A DNA stretch of 64,000 bases from a bacterium (lineage in GTDB: Bacteria; JAHJDO01), in NCBI GenBank assembly GCA_030652805.1, contig JAUSPT010000100.1, forward strand, positions 9,465-73,464, in the 5' to 3' direction. A model generated the notes under the pieces. That model was not told where the DNA came from and made no database searches. It saw nothing but the letters and a program-made list of their open reading frames with translations. Shown one piece after another: positions 60,996 through 64,000 of this stretch. How positions within the stretch are numbered: position 1 is the first letter of the stretch; each line of letters starts with the position of its first letter. A program made the position numbers and the translations under genes.

Positions 60996-61680
60996 TAAGA
61001 AATCCACAGAAAAAATTTGCGGCTTTCAATATCATGAACTTGGTTTTGCGAAAGTAGATACACATAGAAGTCTTCGCATGGGAACTGATGAGGTTATTTT
61101 CTGTATTGGGAAAACTCTCTCTCAGATAGTAAAGATTGCGCAAGTTATTTTGGAAAGCAATAATAGGCTCATTGCTACAAAGGCGAATCGCGAAGTTTTT
61201 AAGGCAATAAAGTCGAGATGGAGTAAGGCAGTATTTCATGAGAAAGCCTCTATAATTACAGTTAATAAATTCCCTAAGAAGAAGACAAATAAGAATATTC
61301 TTATACTTACAGCTGGTACCGCTGATATCCCTGTTGCAGAGGAGGCCTCAGTTACTGCGGAATTTCTTGGAAATAATGTAAAAAAGATCTATGACGTTGG
61401 TGTTGCAGGAATACACAGGCTGTTTAAGAATCTAGGGGAAATTCAGTCTGCAAACGTTATTATTGTAGTTGCCGGAATGGAGGGAGCTCTTGCCAGCGTT
61501 GTGGGAGGCATTACTCCAAAACCTGTTATTGGGGTGCCGACAAGTGTTGGATATGGTGCTAGTTTTTCTGGCATTACACCTCTTCTTACAATGCTCAATA
61601 GCTGTGCTGAAGGTGTTGTAGTTGTAAATATAGATAACGGGTTTGGTGCTGGTTATTTTGCAAGTCTTATAAATAAATAA
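60985..61680 (+). CDS. larB: LarB-type pyridinium-3,5-biscarboxylate mononucleotide synthase
   Basis: LarB carboxylates nicotinate adenine dinucleotide and begins synthesis of the nickel-pincer cofactor (NPN) of lactate racemase-type enzymes. The N-terminal D(T)HRSLRMGTDEVIFCIGKT pattern and the PurE-like C-terminal domain (ILILTAGTADIPVAEEASVTAEFLG; GMEGALASVVGGITPKPVIGVPTSVGYGASFSG) identify it. 231 residues is normal. LarC and LarE are not in the window. It is in an operon with the small lysine-rich gene and GHMP kinase. Confidence 0.93.
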   Translation: MKVDKKSTEKICGFQYHELGFAKVDTHRSLRMGTDEVIFCIGKTLSQIVKIAQVILESNNRLIATKANREVFKAIKSRWSKAVFHEKASIITVNKFPKKKTNKNILILTAGTADIPVAEEASVTAEFLGNNVKKIYDVGVAGIHRLFKNLGEIQSANVIIVVAGMEGALASVVGGITPKPVIGVPTSVGYGASFSGITPLLTMLNSCAEGVVVVNIDNGFGAGYFASLINK

Positions 61681-62635
61681 TACTATCCTTTGCCAGCATT
61701 GCTGAGCCTATTATACCTGCTTCCTCACCAAGCTGGGTGTGAACGATCTGGATTTTTTCTGCAAGGAAGGGAAAAACTCGTTCTTTAATCATATCTCTAA
61801 GTGGGTCAAAGAGATATTTGCCAGCATTAGCTATCCCGCCACCAATTACTATTATCTCAGGGTCCAGAAAATTTATAATGCCAGTAAGTGCAGTTGCCAG
61901 ATATTGGGCAGTTTCTTTCCATATTTCAATTGCGAGCATATCTCCCACTGCTGCAGCTTCATAAACAATCTTGGGTGTTACTTTCTTCATATCTCCCTCA
62001 ACTAGTTTTGGAATTATGCTTTCTTTTCTCTGCATGAGTTTTTCAATGGTTCTTTTTATGATTCTATCTCTGCCAATATAACTTTCAAGGCATGCAATGC
62101 CGCCACACATACATCCTGGGCCATCCACATTTACTGGTATATGTCCGATTTCTCCTGCACTGAGTGAGCTGCCGCGATAAATTCCACCATTTATTATTAT
62201 TCCTCCACCAACACCTGTTCCCAGAGTCAGGCATATGACATTTTTTGCCCCTCTTGCTGCTCCACATTTTAACTCGCCATAGGCCATGGCATTAACATCA
62301 TTATCAATAAATGTTGGAATATCTAAAGCAACCTCAACATATTCCTTCATATGCACATTCTCAAATCCTTCAATATTTGTTACTCCACGGACTATTCCTT
62401 TTTCGCTATCTACAAGGCCTGGTGTTCCTATTCCAATGCCCATAATTTCTGAGTTTGTTTTATTTGCTTTTTTTATAACGTCCTCAATACATTTGACTAT
62501 CTGTTTCAGAACAACATCTTTGTTTTCTCCCGTAGAGATACTCAATTTGTCAATGATTTTTCCATTTGCATTTAATATAGCTGTATTGAGATTTGTTCCT
62601 CCAAGGTCTACGCCAATTAAAAAAGGTTTGTTCAT
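61667..62635 (-). CDS. ROK-family glucokinase-type sugar kinase
   Basis: A 322-residue ROK kinase. The ATP-binding GVDLGGTNLNTAIL near the start, the DNDVNAMAYGE catalytic region, GTGVGGGIIING, the zinc motif GPGCMCGGIACLES near residue 173, and IGGGIANAGKYL are present. It lacks an N-terminal HTH, so it is an enzyme rather than a repressor. It overlaps the convergent larB end by 14 bases and is co-directional with the MFS gene, whose stop overlaps its start by four bases. Confidence 0.92.
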   Translation of the reverse strand: MNKPFLIGVDLGGTNLNTAILNANGKIIDKLSISTGENKDVVLKQIVKCIEDVIKKANKTNSEIMGIGIGTPGLVDSEKGIVRGVTNIEGFENVHMKEYVEVALDIPTFIDNDVNAMAYGELKCGAARGAKNVICLTLGTGVGGGIIINGGIYRGSSLSAGEIGHIPVNVDGPGCMCGGIACLESYIGRDRIIKRTIEKLMQRKESIIPKLVEGDMKKVTPKIVYEAAAVGDMLAIEIWKETAQYLATALTGIINFLDPEIIVIGGGIANAGKYLFDPLRDMIKERVFPFLAEKIQIVHTQLGEEAGIIGSAMLAKDSIIYL

Positions 62636-63798
62636 ATTTTCTTATATCTAAAGTGAACGGCAAACTGGATAATAATACAAATAATCATAAAAATTACACA
62701 CATGGAATATGCTCCGGATGCAGAGAATATTTTTGCTATAATTCCGCCCAGAAATGTTCCCAGCAAGCTTCCACTGGCTAATATCGCTTCATGAAAACCT
62801 GTTTTTTCGCTTTTTTCGCTTCGCGCTTGTGAACTGTAAAATAAACTTGAAGAATATAAAAAGCCAACAGTTACTCCTATTAGAGAGAAAGCTAATGTCC
62901 ACAAGATAATATTGTTACGGGAGAAAATAAGTATTATAAATCCAGATACCAGCATAAGTTCATAGAAAAACAAATGTGAGAATGAGTACTGCCACCTATG
63001 ATTTAATCCGAGAATAAAAAATATTGCAACCTGAAATATGCCCAAAACTGCTCTGAGAGAACCTATGACTAGTGGAGACATGCCAGCGTCCGTAGCAAAC
63101 TTTGGAAAAAGCCAGGCTATAATTCCCATAGAAAAGAACACAGCAAATACACCTATCCATGCTAATATCAGGAAAGATTTTACGTTACTATTTTCTACTA
63201 TTACACTAGACTGCGATGAATTATTCTGTTTATTTTGAGTAGTACATCCTATTGGATCAGTTGATTTATTATGGATATGTCTGCTTACAAGATATATTCC
63301 TATGAAACTTATTATCAGGTTAAGAATAAATAACATTTTAATATTTATACAGGAAATGATGAGCCCGCCAATAAAACAGCCTATAACTCCGGCAGAACCC
63401 CATCCGACATTGAATCCTTGAAGGTTGCGAGTAGTTTGAGCAGGACCCAATCTAATAGTTATATGGGCTTGATATGTAGGCCAGAACATTGATAAAACCA
63501 TACCCATTAAGCCACATAATATAATGATAGCGGGAATATTGTTGAATAACAAAAATCCAAGTATTAGAAAAGGATATGCAATGGATACAGACAGAATAGC
63601 TGTTCTTTTATTGATACGATTTGACAGCAAACTCTGAATAATACATAATGGTGCATAGCAGATTGAAAATACACTTCCAGCCAGACCCAGAACAAACGGA
63701 TTGCTGGCACCTAAATCAATCATATGAAGCGGGATTGCAATAAATAGACTTGCGCCGATAAAAGCATATATAAAAGGAATTGTAAATATATTTACCAT
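62632..63798 (-). CDS. MFS transporter
   Basis: Twelve hydrophobic segments in two halves. The loop between helices 2 and 3 has SNRINKRTAILSVS, an MFS motif A-like pattern; the central loop near residues 175-200 is hydrophilic (NKSTDPIGCTTQNKQNNSS). ATG 63798 follows AGAGAAAG and is preferred to the upstream 63837. With the ROK kinase downstream a sugar substrate is likely, but the family does not decide it. Confidence 0.87.
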   Translation of the reverse strand: MVNIFTIPFIYAFIGASLFIAIPLHMIDLGASNPFVLGLAGSVFSICYAPLCIIQSLLSNRINKRTAILSVSIAYPFLILGFLLFNNIPAIIILCGLMGMVLSMFWPTYQAHITIRLGPAQTTRNLQGFNVGWGSAGVIGCFIGGLIISCINIKMLFILNLIISFIGIYLVSRHIHNKSTDPIGCTTQNKQNNSSQSSVIVENSNVKSFLILAWIGVFAVFFSMGIIAWLFPKFATDAGMSPLVIGSLRAVLGIFQVAIFFILGLNHRWQYSFSHLFFYELMLVSGFIILIFSRNNIILWTLAFSLIGVTVGFLYSSSLFYSSQARSEKSEKTGFHEAILASGSLLGTFLGGIIAKIFSASGAYSMCVIFMIICIIIQFAVHFRYKKI

Positions 63799-63858
63799 TT
63801 TAGCTTTCTCTTGATTAGTATGCCAACTACAGCACACAGTGTCAAGAGAATGTCAACC

Positions 63859-63899
63859 ACATTTAGAAATGTCCGCTTTTAAAACATTTAGAAATGTCC
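63859..63899 (+). repeat. 16-bp direct repeat ACATTTAGAAATGTCC
   Basis: Identical copies at 63859-63874 and 63884-63899, 25 bases apart, each with an internal ACATTT/AAATGT dyad. Located upstream of the MFS gene on the minus strand. It resembles IS-end repeats or a tandem regulator site; no transposase is in view. The remaining bases to 64000 show nothing else supportable. Confidence 0.5.
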
Positions 63900-64000
63900 T
63901 ATTTTGTTAAGATTAGTAGTAGTAAATTTTTCTTTTTGATCAAACTTTTTCTTTTTGTTAATTATGTGCCTATTGTGGATAACTCCTTGTCTTGTATTTT

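Overview
The window is a compact, AT-rich bacterial chromosome segment. It encodes a complete envelope toolkit (an AsmA-like protein, murG/ftsW/murD, an L,D-transpeptidase, diaminopimelate synthesis by the DapL route), an anaerobe's repertoire (NrdG-type activase, a RACo-like reductive activator and a corrinoid protein) and a type II secretion-style pseudopilin beside very large glycoside hydrolases. This mix suggests an uncultured, fermentative or acetogen-like Gram-negative bacterium of the PVC/Omnitrophota sort. That placement is an inference from gene content; there is no rRNA gene here to test it.

Layout. 1-10.6 kb is housekeeping: pcm, a DedA-type protein, four-gene-scale tRNA traffic (Pro, Gln, Glu), an MC1-type chromosomal protein with its own promoter and terminator, comF, a leftward operon ending in accA with a Hanks-type kinase and an L,D-transpeptidase, then def, a YggS-type PLP protein and an FmdB zinc ribbon. 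10.6-18.7 kb is an acquired defence island: a BRO-like remnant, RhuM, a RadC-adenine methylase fusion, an AlwI-family restriction enzyme, a second methylase, an OLD-like ATPase-TOPRIM protein and a broken type IIG/PglX-like tail. It is bracketed by GGGC...GCCCCTACA hairpin repeats in opposite orientations.

18.7-29 kb holds trxB, a RACo-like activator, trxA, two radical SAM genes, coaD, a BrkB/YihY protein, an AraC regulator, a corrinoid protein and typA. 29-35.5 kb has a Doc-type toxin with an HTH antitoxin, a HEPN-like orphan, priA and gcvT-gcvH-gcvPA (gcvPB is absent). 35.4-50.1 kb is a carbohydrate-utilisation locus, all leftward: polyol-type dehydrogenase, sugar isomerase-like protein, three large glycoside-hydrolase-like proteins, a pseudopilin, a nucleotidyltransferase/winged-helix pair and an AraC regulator. 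Three copies of one 28-bp direct-repeat site lie just upstream of sigma70-like promoters and are the best candidates for that regulator's operators.

50.2-64 kb returns to housekeeping: DUF47/PiT phosphate uptake, the dapF-dapL-DUF296-murD-ftsW-murG operon, an rluB-type synthase overlapping tRNA-Arg, galU with a glucuronokinase-like GHMP kinase, a tiny lysine-rich protein, larB, a ROK kinase and an MFS transporter.

No CRISPR array, rRNA gene or intact transposase gene was seen.
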